DNA of 64,000 nt from Tillandsia leiboldiana (taxonomy: Eukaryota > Streptophyta > Magnoliopsida > Poales > Bromeliaceae): the NCBI GenBank assembly GCA_029204045.2, contig CM055066.1, positions 48,376,972 through 48,440,971 on the forward strand. Direction: 5' to 3'. A program made the position numbers and the translations under genes. The notes under the pieces are model-generated. The model was not told the origin of the DNA, ran no database searches, and worked only from the letters and a program-made list of their open reading frames with translations. Position 1 is the first letter of the stretch, and each line of letters begins with the position of its first letter. Below are positions 20,838 through 31,098 of the stretch, one piece after another.

Positions 20838-23026
20838 GCCCCCTTTGGCCGTTCTTTCGAGCTTTTTCCCGAGTTCCCCTGCTGTGGCACCCTTAAGAGA
20901 AGTTCTTTCTCTCCTTCTGCTCCACCCTTTGATGGATTCCCGGATTTTTTGGAGGCCGCGGCATCTGCGTTTTTTGCGATGCGGTGCACTGCGACGCTTC
21001 TTCGATTTTGGCTTCTACCGTCGTATTTCAGTGCGTGAGACCCCCTGAGCTATCCCGATAAACTTTTGAGCTGATTTTTGTGGCAGCGCGTTTACGAGAG
21101 GTACGCCTTTGATTTCTGTGTTGATCACTTCACCTCATTTCGGGTTTTTGGCATGGTTTCCGAGGTATCTTTTGACCCCTTGTACCGCTATGAGGTTTTG
21201 GACAGCGGTGGTGTATTGTTGGGATTTCTTGGTTTACAGGCATCGGAACGAGACGTATGAGGACCCGATCGACATCTACGCTTCGAGAGGAATGTACCCG
21301 TATTTTTATCAGAATTTTTGGAGGACTCTTCGAAGGTGATAATTAAGCTTCTTTGGGACTGATTTTCTGCAGGCTTGTGTTCGTGAAGGTTTTGGCTTTC
21401 GGCGACGTTCTAATTGTTTCTTGGCCTACAGGTGTCGGAATAAGGTGTATAAGTACTCGATTTGTATCTACTCATCGCGAGGATCACAACGGTGATTTTT
21501 CTGGATTTTTTGGAGGACCGGACGCAGGTGAAAATCCCTTTTTTCTGCGCTGGTTGGTAAAAACAGCGAGGTCTATTTTTGGTGTTGATTGATTGTTGGC
21601 TGTGATGTTGGTTTGAGAAGAGGCTTGTACGACTGTGTGCCGAGGGTGCGGTTCTGGTGGATTTTGTTAGCAAGTGGCTACGCACTTCACCAACTTCGGC
21701 TTTGCCTGCGGAAAGCGATTCAGGTGGTTTGCTTCATTTTCAGAACCGGTGGACGGTTCTCTAATTCTATCTGATAGAATAATCGCATGCTAGTGTACCC
21801 ATGTATGTGATGGAGTGGTAAGCTTAGTATCAGTATTTATTTGAGAATCGAATGAATAATATCCATATTATGTTTATGAGAATTGCGATAGGGGATGTCA
21901 TGATGATGATTAGTAGAAGCTTACCTTGGGAATGTTACCCCTTTTTGATTGATAGCATGCTAGATGGATATGTTTATTTCATGCTAGAGGAGACAGGAAG
22001 CATGCTTATGAGAGATGAGGATATTCTATTTATGCTTTGTTTAATTACATGCTATTGTTGGAACTTGACCTAGCACCCCGTCATATGTTGTATGTTTAAC
22101 CAGACTAGTATAGAACCTTCACTTGGGCTAGGTTCTTTTATGCCTTAGACATCCCACACTTTGCATCTTTTCCTGGACATAGATTTTTCTCGCCCGTGTA
22201 GTGGGCCGAGTGGTCAGGTTTCTGTGGGACATTGTTGCACTCGTGCCTGGGGGCTGAGTGGAGTCTGGTAGCTGAGTTTAGACCTGTGCTAGTGTTGTTG
22301 GGAGCCGTTTGGGTAGACGGTGGTCCCGGACCGTCGAGTATCTTCCGGTCAATGTTGTTGGGAACGGTTTGGGTTGACGATGGTCCCAGGTCGTTGAGTG
22401 TCATCCGACCAGTTTTGTTAGCCCTAAGTTGTGGGTCGATCCTGGCTGTGGAGTATCTCCAGCCTGTGTGTTTAGCCTGGCGAGTTGGGTGTTTCGTTTT
22501 GGGAGCCGTTGAGTCGATGGTGGTCCCGGCTGTGGAGTACCTCTAGCCAGTGTGTTTTGTGCCACGAGTTGGTTGAGTTCGTTAGTGTATGTTGATCTTT
22601 TGGGAGATAGATATTGTATCTTTATTTTCAGTTGTACAGTGTTTGATAGAGTTTTACAGCTTTTTATTTTACAGCTCTGATATATGTTTAGCTGTAGTAT
22701 ATTTTTCTTTGCAGGTTAGACGCTTCGCCTATGCGGGGTTCTGTATAGGCGACGGATCTGTTGGCGAGCCCGGGTCGCAGTTTCGACCCCGGGGCATGAC
22801 AGTTATCTTGTCACCCAGTTCGGCTATTCTAAGTCGAACCCAGCGATCCCTCTCTACCTCCGTAAACCCTATTCGGCTATCCACAACCAAATGGTCACGA
22901 GAAGTTACTGAGGAGAATCCTGCCGAGCGAATCCCTCATCGGCCCGATCGCTTGATTGTTGGCACGCGGCGCACTCGACATCTCTGAGGGTCACCCCAGG
23001 GGCAAGCCACTTTTTTGGCCCCAATA

Positions 23027-23120
23027 GAGGGTTAAGCGTGTAAGGGCTAGAACAGTTATAGGATTGATGACCCATTTAGGAAACAGGACATCATAGTTGG
23101 TATCGGAGCTAATCACCTAC
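23027..23120 (+). mobile_element. T-2, TRIM-like relic: end of LTR and primer-binding region
   Basis: After the GAGGG duplication, 23032-23095 completes a 175-bp TRIM-type LTR begun at 18433 (TRIM-1 has 176 bp). A sequence related to TTGGTATCAGAG follows at 23097-23108. Element E is inserted right after it. Confidence 0.72.
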
Positions 23121-23275
23121 TGTGACACCCCAATAATCCCACATTGCTTCGAAATAGGATTGTGATTGGGTATATAAGAGACATGGACATTAATAATGAT
23201 AACTGAGTTTAAGCATTTTGGGCCGGTGGCTTGGGCCCAACGAGTTATTATTGCTAGTAGGCCGGGTCGTTACAT

Positions 23276-23287
23276 TTGGTATCAGAG
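23276..23287 (+). other. Primer-binding site of element E
   Basis: TTGGTATCAGAG directly follows the short LTR and is complementary to the initiator tRNA-Met 3' end. Confidence 0.75.
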
Positions 23288-23445
23288 TATAGGTACACAG
23301 TACCTTGGTTTTTGGTTAGGATTGAACTCTAGGATGACTTGTGTCATATGTGAGAGCGCGGAGTTTATTGTTTAGGGGTTAGGAGCTCAAGTGTAATTAT
23401 TCACTTTTGAGTTATTTCCTAACCTGGTTGTTATTGTTACAAACG

Positions 23446-24240
23446 ATGGTTCGCACGCGATCTGGGTATGGTGGTGATAGTGGGTGTGGTGCTGGCCGCA
23501 ATTGTGGTGCAGGCCGTGAGCCTGGTGTTTCGATAGAGCCAGATGGCTCAGATCATTTTCAGCGATTGATAGATCTGCTCACCGCTTTGATTGGTCAGAT
23601 TCAACAGTTAGTTTAGTAGCAGGCTTTTACAACCACCGCACCGATCCCACCACCTGCCCAGGTCCTCGGAGGAGATATTGATCCTCTCGTTGCTCTCGCA
23701 CCACTTGAGATGATGGCTACTGCCACAACCAAACCTACCAAAACTATACCGGTGACTGCCCTAGTTACTAATCCTCCGATTACCACTATCAGGACGACTG
23801 TAACAAATGAAGCGAATCCAACGGAGTTTAACCAGATCAAGCTGCCAGTTGCTAACAGAGATATTGATGACCAATAGAAAGTAGAGAAGTAGGGGTCGTG
23901 CACTTTAATAGGAAGTATCCACGTTCTAGGAATAAAGGTGGATTTTTAAGCAACCGAAAGCTAACTAAGCAGCTTAGGCCTCAAAACTAGTCTTGGAACA
24001 TTTCAGCAGCCAACCAGCGACGAAATACGCGACCATGCATATTTTGTGGTGGAACACATTGTGGGATCTCTTGCGATCAGCGTCATGGTCGTTGTTTCCG
24101 GTGTGGCCTGTCCGGGCACTTTGCAGCCAATTGCCCGTAGAGATTCGCACCAGCGCAGTCCACTATTGCTGCACCACCTGTTCCTCATTTGGGATAGAGC
24201 CCTGCATCGAGCACATCTTTAATTGGACGTGACCCACCAA
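23446..24240 (+). pseudogene. Decayed gag of element E with two zinc knuckles
   Basis: An ATG at 23446 opens a frame reading MVRTRSGYGG. It is stopped after about 56 codons by two adjacent stops and then continues in frame as a Thr/Pro-rich stretch to about 23877. A later frame includes RKYPRSRNKGGF. It also carries CIFCGGTHCGISC (from about 24036) and CFRCGLSGHFAANC (24093-24134), a CX2CX3HX4C plus CX2CX4HX4C nucleocapsid pair. The same double-knuckle type occurs in element F. A capsid domain is not recognisable. It is a relic; RNA binding was the ancestral role. Confidence 0.68.
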
Positions 24241-24293
24241 AGGAGAACGCGACAGGTACCTTTACCATCGTAGTTGACAAATATTATTGGTAT

Positions 24294-25280
24294 TGTTAGG
24301 GTCGAAAATGTTGCGCTAGCCGTCGGTCGTCGATCGGCCCCGTTGGGTTGTTGACCTTCTAGATGTGATACACTGCGTGCCGAGGAGGGATCTGCTCAGC
24401 CGGGTTCTTCTTAAATAGTTCTAGTGACCGTCCGGCTTAAAATAGCCGAATTGAGATATGGAGAATGAGAGAGAGGCAAAGATGTGCCAAGAAACAAACG
24501 GCTAAGGAGCCGAATGTGAGGATTATATTGAGTAGAAAAAGAGTGTTACAAGTGTAATAGGTAACCAATTACAATTAATATACTCCTAGGAAATGCGGTA
24601 AACCTATCTAGGAAAGCATTAAAAATATGAAAAAGCAAGGGGTGGTCCTGGCTTACGAGATTGCAGGACTCCTTTCTCTTCAATGGTTAGGGTATTTATA
24701 CACTCCCCGAACCATATTTACAAGCGCCGATTTGAAATATCGGTGGGATTTGAGGAAAGTCACTGTGAAATTCTCGACTACTTCCTTTTGAGTCGAAACT
24801 TCCTCAAATAGAATAATAACTATTCTTCCGTCTAGATTCACCCCCTTATTAGTGCGCTGGAGCGTGATCTTCGGCGCTTTCCAATGCTATATGCCACTTG
24901 CCGTTCTGGAGTCAGTTATGAGATTCACGCCCCAATCTTGCACTCCTTTCTTTCATAGTCTTTCCTTCTTCGGCTTGGGCAGGCGAAGGCTGACTCTGAC
25001 CCCGCCTTCTTTGTTGGTTGACCGGATGGTTTGATATCCTTCTTTGTCCGAAGCCGATCCTGGATGAGGCAAATCTCTTCTCGTCGGCTGCTTCTCCTAT
25101 CGGCTAATGTCTTTAGCTGATGGCATCCATCGCGTGTTGCACTCTTATGCGATTGGGATCGGTCCGAATCATGACGCGAATCTTTCTTCGGTTGACCCTT
25201 CCCTTCATCGGCTGATGTTCTTAGCCGACAGCATATGCCACGTGTTGCTTCCTTAAGTGGCGAAAATTCTGATCTCAATA
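24294..25280 (-). mobile_element. LTR-D2, reversed family-D LTR
   Basis: On the minus strand it begins at 25280 (TATTGAGATC, compared with TGTTGAGACC in LTR-D1). It has a TATA box at 24694-24700 and ends CCCTAACA at 24294. CAACACGTGGCA-type and CATCAGCCGATG words match LTR-D1. The flanking 5-mers do not match. A purine-rich GAGAGGGCAT abuts its 5' side on the minus strand, so it may be a 3' LTR whose internal region lies to the right (region G) rather than a solo LTR. Confidence 0.65.
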
Positions 25281-26606
25281 ATGCCCTCTCGGCAATCGCA
25301 TGACGTGTCATTCGGGTGATTGTCGAAGTTGAGCCAACTCCCGACGCAGATACCGGTGTCCATGATTACCCCGTACTCTAGCAAGATATTTGCCCACTAT
25401 CCGAGAGATTTGTGAATAGGGACTGATCTCTCTTGATTTTCGGCGAAACAATCTTCCGTCGTTTCTCCAATAAATGATGTTATATTCCTAATGCGACTAT
25501 TATCATTCCTCTTCTTTTCGCTGGCCTATAAAGGGCCACCCTTTTGCAGCTTCCTTCACATGGCCTCCTTTCATCATGACGATTCCTATGCCATCGCTAC
25601 ACCAGTGTTCCGATCGTGGCTTTTCCGTCTCTAAGAGTACTTTCGAGGCAACCTCTCAGTCTAAATCTGGTGGTGTTTTGATGCCGGTAGACGAAAGGAT
25701 CTTTCCACCTCGAAGTTCCAATAGGGACTCTTTCGGGATAGCCCCTGTGTGTGACCCACCGATCTGTGATCTTACATCCGATGGTCTAGCTAATTTTCGG
25801 CCATTTGCGGCTGGTTATTTACTAAGACGATCCTTCTTGGGAAAAAATCGGCTCTTGCCTCCATCCCTTGGAGTTGGACGAACTCGGGCCACACTTGGTT
25901 TTCTCTATTAAGGAGGTGTTATCACGTTTCGACCGGCCTTCCTACGTGGTTGGCCTCCTTATTCCCGAGCGGAACATCTTGCCTGGCACAATTTTTTCGT
26001 GGGAGTTTCGAGAGGTTTGAGACTTCCCAACGCCAAGGTGGTTAGGTGTCTCAATTTTCACAAGGTGGTGCTTGATCCTTCTCCGTTGGCTCCTTTCTTA
26101 CCTCGGTTCGCTTGAAGGTGGTCTTATATTTCTCCCTCCAACTGGGCTCATTGACCACGACTTTTTCTTTTCTTAAACACTTTTGTACTTACTTATTCTT
26201 GACTTTCATGTGTATCGGTTCAATAAATGTGAAACTTTCTTCTACTTTTCCTCCACATTCTCCCAGACCGATGTATGATAATGTTTTAGATACTTTGCAT
26301 TGATCGGCTCGTTGCTTTCCGATCTTTCTGGAGTTTTCGAGTAGTTGGAGTTCCTTTCTTCGACTACTCGGCTGATTCGGGATGGTCAACTCCAATTTGA
26401 ACACTATTTTTCGTATGATCAGGCTTCAATTAGGGGACCTTATAGCCCGCCATTCTTGATCGGCGTATCCTCGGGGATGTCTCTTTTTCCTCGGCCTTCT
26501 TGGCCAAATCTTCGGCCTATAGTGCGACAGTCGAATTTGTTTCTTTGTCGGCTTCTTGTGCCGACTCTCTTTCTGGAGGCCCTACTGTGGCCTCGCCCAC
26601 TGGCCC
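25281..26606. mobile_element. Region G, left part: degenerate gypsy-like internal sequence
   Basis: A TATAAAG word at 25532-25538 (plus strand) precedes an ATG at 25576 and a 111-codon plus-strand frame (25576-25911) that I do not recognise. After frame changes, plus-strand fragments contain the words GLRLPNAKVVRCLNF. These are loosely reminiscent of the plant gypsy-type ORF1 domain, but the match is too weak for a call. The right end is the GGCCC duplication of LTR-C1. The sequence resumes at 43899. Confidence 0.35.
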
Positions 26607-27360
26607 TGTAGTGACCCATAAATAACCCGAACTGAGGATTTTGGATATCCCGTGATAAGTTAAGTTGAGTTGAGGCTCCCTGTCGAAGTTGAGCAAAAAC
26701 GGGACGAAAACGGGCGAAAACGGGCGAAACGGGCGAAACGGGCGGAATCGGAAGTGGGCCGAACTTTCGAGCGCTCGAAAGTTATTTCCGGGCGTCCGGT
26801 TTGTACTGTAGCAGGCTGGGCTCAACACTGTAGCGAACCCGGTTTACTGTATCGAACCCGGTTTACTATAGCAGCCCGGTTCGGGCTCAGGCGAGCGTCC
26901 GAATCTACTATAGCGGGCACAAATCCCGAGGTAGTTGGCACGGATCCCGAGGTAGTTGGCATGGATCCCTAGGCAGTTGGCATGAATCCCGATACAGCGG
27001 GCACGAATCCCGAGGAGATGGCGGATCTTGATGCTTGCGCACGGCGCGAGGCACGCGGGCAGGTGGGGGGCGCCACGTGGCGTCGCCCTATTGGTCGCGG
27101 CGACCGAGGGCGCAGACCTGCGTGGGGAAGGCGCGCGGGCTCTGGCGCGGGCGTTGGCGTGTGTCAGCGGGGGCGCCATGTGTCGGTCCCCCGTTGGCCG
27201 GTCGACGCATGACGCGACGCGTCGCTGCGTCGCGTTAACGCAAGGGGCGCGGGGCAGGCCACGTGGCGGGCACCCATTGGCCGCGCCGTGTGACGTGGTG
27301 CGTCGCTGGCGCGGCGTTGACGCGTGGACCGCGGAGCGGGGCACTGTAGCAGCCCGAAAA

Positions 27361-27384
27361 CAAGATTCGGGCGCCCGAATCTTG
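27361..27384. repeat. 24-nt perfect palindrome next to the LTR-C1 TATA box
   Basis: 27361-27372 is the exact reverse complement of 27373-27384, sharing the core TTCGGGCGCCCGAA with LTR-B2. The TATA box begins 24 bp downstream. Confidence 0.85.
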
Positions 27385-27407
27385 CTCCCGAATGTAGGAA
27401 ATTCGGC

Positions 27408-27414
27408 TATAAAA
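27408..27414 (+). promoter_or_regulatory. TATA box of LTR-C1
   Basis: TATAAAA in the context GGCTATAAAAGCCC, next to the palindrome at 27361-27384. Confidence 0.65.
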
Positions 27415-27769
27415 GCCCGAACTTCCCTTATTTCTTCTCTTTTTCCCCTTTTTCTTCAAACCGAGCGTCCAGGGGAGGGAGAGGGGGGTTTCGTGGGGGG
27501 GGGGGGGAGGGAGGGTTTGGGGTGCCGCGAGCGCATCGGTGACCCCGTGGAGCACGCGCAAGGTGTTCCAAGAAGCCGGATGGACGCGTGTGCACGCGTT
27601 GGACGGCGCGACGGTGTTGAGGTAGGTCTCGTATGTTATTTTGCAGTGTTTTCGGCACAGTTTTGAGATTTACCCCTTTGGGTTTTGGATTTGACCCCAT
27701 GCTATTGTGCATGTTAGGGACGCTGTTGACTATGTCGTTTTGCTGCGCGAAATACCACCGACGTTTTGG

Positions 27770-28050
27770 CACGTATCGTTTTGCGTGCAAGCTCGAAGAA
27801 CGTGCACAGCTTTGCGTGCAACCTTGAAGAAAGATGTGCATCATTTTGTGTGCAAACCCGAGGTACGTGCATCATTTTGCGTGCAGGTTTGGATAACGTG
27901 CACCATTTTGCGTGCAGACTTTGATGATGTGCACTATTTTGCGTGCAGACTCGAAAGGCGTGCACCGTTTTGCGTGTAACCTCAATGGAAGACTTGCATC
28001 ATTTTGCGTGCAAACGTGGACGACGTGCACCATTTTGCGTGCAACCTTGA
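27770..28050. repeat. 31-bp minisatellite in LTR-C1
   Basis: About nine copies share TGCACCATTTTGCGTGCA-like words. Core starts at 27781, 27812, 27846, 27877, 27908, 27939, 27970, 28004 and 28035 give spacings of 31 or 34. The array is absent from LTR-C2. Confidence 0.85.
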
Positions 28051-30064
28051 AGAGGCGAGAAAATCGCGGGGATACCAATTGCAAGTGTCTACAAGCAATT
28101 GGGGGCAACACAAGGTGGGGGATTCTGCCGAAAATGGGTGACCTCTCCCCTTGTTCCTCTGCTTTTGATTTTAGAAGCATTATAGTAGCATGTTAGAGGC
28201 GTTAGAGAATCATGATAAATGTGCATGTGTAAATGGACATAGAGAAAAGTAGAATTTTCTAATTAGTCAAAAATAGGAAATAAATTTGCATGTGTAGATG
28301 AACACAGATGGAAAGTGCAACTTTGAGTTGCCAAAAAGGAGATGATAAATTTGCATGTGTAAAAGGACTTAGGAGAAAAATGCAATTCTTGATTTATCTA
28401 AATAGATGATAGTTGCATGCGTAAAAGTGATTAGTTAATTTATGATTGTGATCATGTTGGGGTATAACCCTAGGAATCATGTGAAACATAAGGGAAAAGA
28501 GTATGTTTGGTAGTAAGACTAGGAGAAAACCTAGTTTAGGGGTTTAATGAGTGACATCAAACTTAGGAGCTTATCCTAGGATTGAACGAGTGGCATTGTC
28601 TTAGGAGATAACTTAAGGACATTGGATAGAGTGGTTAACATAGAGGCAATGAACTCTAGGGTAAGCATGACATGGAACTTAGGTAAAGGAAACCTAAGGT
28701 GATCTAGTGGGGTTAAACTCTCAAACATGAAATTAGAGTCAAGATAACTCTAAGTTAAAAGTGGAATAGGGAAAATAGAGTTAATGTAACTCCAGATTCG
28801 GTGTGGTATCAGGGAAAGGGTATGTGATCCCAGGGTTAAGAATTAAACAAATATAACCCTAGAGTGGGTCATAGGGTGTCTGGGTAAATGGACAATCACT
28901 TTAACTTCAATTTGAGTTAAATAAATAAAAGAGAAATGTTTAAGAGTCCAGGAGACTCTCTAGTTACCCGTGTGGCAAGACCTAGGGTAAGGGATGAATT
29001 AATGAAAAGGATAAAGTTTAATAGAAAGCTAAAAGTGGCTTAATAAGGAAGATAATCAAAAGGCTTATAAGAAAGAGAACAGAAAGAGAATGCAAATGGC
29101 GCATTCGAGATAAGGCTTGTCAGTTTGGGAGCAAGACTCCTTAGGCAGTGACCCGTTGGACGTGGTACTTTGGAAAGGTTAAAGGAAAAGTGTAATACTC
29201 GAGAAACTTGAGTTGTATACAGAGTGAAATTCGAGTGTGAATTTGTGTGAGGAAACAAAATTTAACCTTGGTAGTGTGCGTATCGGTGTGCGAATGGCAC
29301 AGTTTCCGAAGCACAAAGTCTGCCTTTCCGATCCGAGTCTGATCTCGGAAATCTGAGGTCTCTAGTGCGACCGTCTCATCGAATCGAGTGAAAATGGTAT
29401 AGACCGTTCGCTGGTCCGACGGTCGGATCGTCCTGAACTCAGCAAGAAAACTAGTGGGACCCGTGACTTAGGTGAATAGTGATTTGAATAGTATCACCTT
29501 GATTTAATTCCCGCGTTGGCCAACGTCACCCGATCGACGGTCTGGAGTCCGAATCTGACGATGCAGGTAGTCGATTTAAATGGCGTCATCGATCTGAGCG
29601 CAGTGGCGCCGACAAAATTTGTGGTTAACGAACCTAAAGCATCGTAAAGCGTGCCAAACTGTATAAACTACCGTATTTTATGGATTTTAAAATTATAGGG
29701 GATCGAATGCGACAAACCAAAATCACTACTTTATGGGTTTCGTTGAGCCGGACGTCGTGGCTGTTGGGTCGTATATAATACGGATCTAAATAGGGGAAGA
29801 AACACCTAGAGGGGGGTGAATAGGTGTAAACGTATAAACACTCAAAAATCGTTGCGATAAAAAACCCAATGCGGAAATGAAAATAACTCGCAAGATTTTT
29901 ACGTGGAAAACTCCATCACCGGAGTAAAAAACCACGGGACCGATAACACGGCAGAAATCCACTAGAATTAAAACACGTACAAGGTGATTTACCGTACACA
30001 CTTACGACTCAACCTTTTCCATACGCTCCTAGAGGATCTTCTCCGCTCGCTCCAGACGCTTCTC

Positions 30065-30242
30065 GAATCCACGATCTGCGCCCAACGCCGAATCCACGGC
30101 GTCCAACGTCGAATCCACGACGTCCGACCGAATCCACGGTCTTCACCCAATAGCACCCTTCGAATCCACGAACGTGCCTCGCTCCGAATCCACGAGAGCG
30201 ATTGAACCTTGAATCCACAAGGACACGCGAATCCACGCGCCG
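30065..30242 (-). other. Array of eight small hairpins with a shared loop (Sire-2 leader)
   Basis: On the plus strand, the word GAATCCAC occurs eight times, each flanked by its own complementary arms. Examples are ACGCC/GGCGT, ACGTC/GACGT, GACC/GGTC, TTC/GAA, CGCTC/GAGCG (offset), CCTT/AAGG and CGC/GCG. In element RNA (minus strand) the constant loop reads GUGGAUUC. The array lies about 250-420 nt downstream of the predicted start, within R/U5. An identical copy is in the 5' LTR (39670-39847) and diverged versions are in Sire-1. The role is unknown. Confidence 0.75.
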
Positions 30243-30283
30243 ATTTTGGGGTAATCGTTGTTTTTGGGTGGTGATGATCCGCC

Positions 30284-30381
30284 GAATACTTAGATCAAAG
30301 ATAGATCGGAAATACCATCTAAGTATTCATTAGTTTGATTCAACTCAAGATGTGAGTATGAAAACCTAGAATCAAACTAAT
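30284..30381 (-). other. Two long stem-loops in the Sire-2 leader
   Basis: The first stem pairs 30284-30295 with 30317-30328 (12 bp). The second pairs 30329-30341 with 30369-30381 (13 bp). The second stem has a G-C pair where Sire-1 (about 6450-6505) has A-T, a compensatory change. Confidence 0.75.
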
Positions 30382-30515
30382 CAATATAGATGAAGAAACA
30401 TAGAGTATTCTCTAATGATTTCCTTTCTTCTCTATATGTGGATCTATAGCCGTATAAGATGATATATGAAAATGACGGCTATGTGGATTGACCCTAGAAA
30501 GAAAGACATAGGGTC

Positions 30516-30523
30516 TATTTATA
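30516..30523 (-). promoter_or_regulatory. TATA box of the Sire-2 LTR
   Basis: TATAAATA on the minus strand, about 70 bp downstream of the palindrome array. The other LTR has it at 40121-40128. Confidence 0.75.
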
Positions 30524-30589
30524 GGTTAGAAACCCTAGGAAGGAGATAAGAATCAAAAACCTAACATTTCTGGAAATTTTACGGACGGC

Positions 30590-30871
30590 GATCCGGATCG
30601 TGATAACTGAGATCCGGATCGTCATAACGAAACAGCCAATTCCAGAAAAACGAAGGTTCGGGATCCGGATCATGTGACTACGATCCGGATCGTTCATACA
30701 GTTCACCAAACATCAACGTTCGGGATCCGGATTGCGAAGCAAGATCCGGATCGTTCAAGGTAGATGGTAAACTCAACGTTCGGGATCCGGATCAAGAGAC
30801 TACGATCCGGATTGCGACGATGTATGAACGAACCACCTTCGGGATCCGGATCGAACAGCCTGATCCGGATC
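30590..30871. promoter_or_regulatory. GATCCGGATC palindrome array in Sire-2 U3
   Basis: Ten copies of the 10-bp palindrome, eight exact, lie at 30590, 30611, 30662, 30682, 30724 (variant), 30743, 30784, 30804 (variant), 30843 and 30862. They form pairs about 20 bp apart, usually as TTCGGGATCCGGATC then GATCCGGATCGTTC. The array sits just upstream of the TATA box, so an enhancer role is likely. Conserved palindromic LTR motifs are reported for Sireviruses generally. Confidence 0.75.
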
Positions 30872-31098
30872 CTGAACATGTCCCAAGTCCAGTTTTTGAT
30901 TTTTATGCAATGAAAGATTCTTCCAAGTGTTTCTACACTACAAGAAGTATTCGGATCACACAAATTCTTTAGTTAAACATACCTGATCCTTTTGAATTCT
31001 TCTTTCTTGAGATTGAGTTAAATGATTCAACTTTCTTCACCTTCAATCTTCAGGACTTGAAACTTTCACGAAACTACGCCAACTCAAATTCCGTAACA

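Larger units (their letters stand above)
19870..22801 (+). mobile_element. LTR-B3, complete solo LTR of family B
   Basis: This 2932-bp LTR starts TGTGATGACTCGG and ends CCCCGGGGCATGACA. The flanking 5-mers ATTAT (19865-19869) and GTTAT (22802-22806) differ at one base. It is the only B copy here with both ends visible. In order it shows a CACGTG-rich U3, an inverted repeat (20761-20779), a TATA box (20830-20837), a leader with donor-like GAGGTA near 21099, and two tandem copies of about 60 bp starting at 22294 and 22354. It interrupts LTR-D1. Open frames across the GC-rich part are not genes. Confidence 0.82.
18544..23026 (+). mobile_element. LTR-D1, solo LTR of family D split by LTR-B3
   Basis: The pieces are 18544-19869 and 22802-23026, about 1.55 kb in total. 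It begins TGTTGAGACC and ends GGCCCCAATA, a decayed CA terminus. The 5-bp duplication GAGGG is exact (18539-18543 and 23027-23031). The T-2 LTR reads through cleanly when LTR-D1 is removed, which confirms the borders. A TATAAAT box lies at 19518-19524. Repeated CATCGGTTGAA and CAGCCGAC words fill U3. A reversed copy is LTR-D2 and a forward partial copy is LTR-D3. No coding sequence. Confidence 0.85.
23121..24293 (+). mobile_element. Element E: short-LTR gypsy-like element, truncated by LTR-D2
   Basis: A 154-bp LTR (23121-23274, TGTGACACCC to GTCGTTACA, with a TATATAAGAG box near 23169) is followed by a primer-binding site TTGGTATCAGAG (23276-23287). A decayed gag comes next. The 3' half is absent; the element stops at LTR-D2. 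The short LTR and lack of pol in view suggest a non-autonomous or truncated element. Confidence 0.65.
29762..31098 (-). repeat. 3' LTR of Sire-2
   Basis: On the minus strand it runs from TGTTACGG (31098) to CCCAACA (29762). U3 holds the GATCCGGATC array, then TATAAATA (30516-30523). R/U5 holds two long stems and the hairpin array, then the plant-copia signature ACACCTAGAGGGGGGTGAA (plus strand, 29802-29820). Confidence 0.96.

Noticed and set aside
19903..20838. A 311-codon plus-strand frame in LTR-B3, and similar frames at 1492-2205 and 27028-27666
   Set aside because: They coincide with the CACGTG-rich U3. The other family-B copies do not keep the frame and no motif is recognisable.
25576..25911. 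A plus-strand ORF after a TATA-like box in region G as a real gene
   Set aside because: It has only 111 codons, no recognisable domain and decayed surroundings. It is kept as part of the region-G description.
27770..28050. CRISPR array
   Set aside because: The 31-34 bp periodicity comes from a minisatellite with similar, not unique, spacers inside a plant LTR, and there are no cas genes.
30009..30236. Minus-strand frames in Sire LTRs with VGRRGFGVGRRSW-type repeats (also 6018-6356, 16179-16517, 39614-39841)
   Set aside because: The peptide repeat is produced by the hairpin array. The frames are short, and Sire-1 and Sire-2 differ in the extent of the frame.
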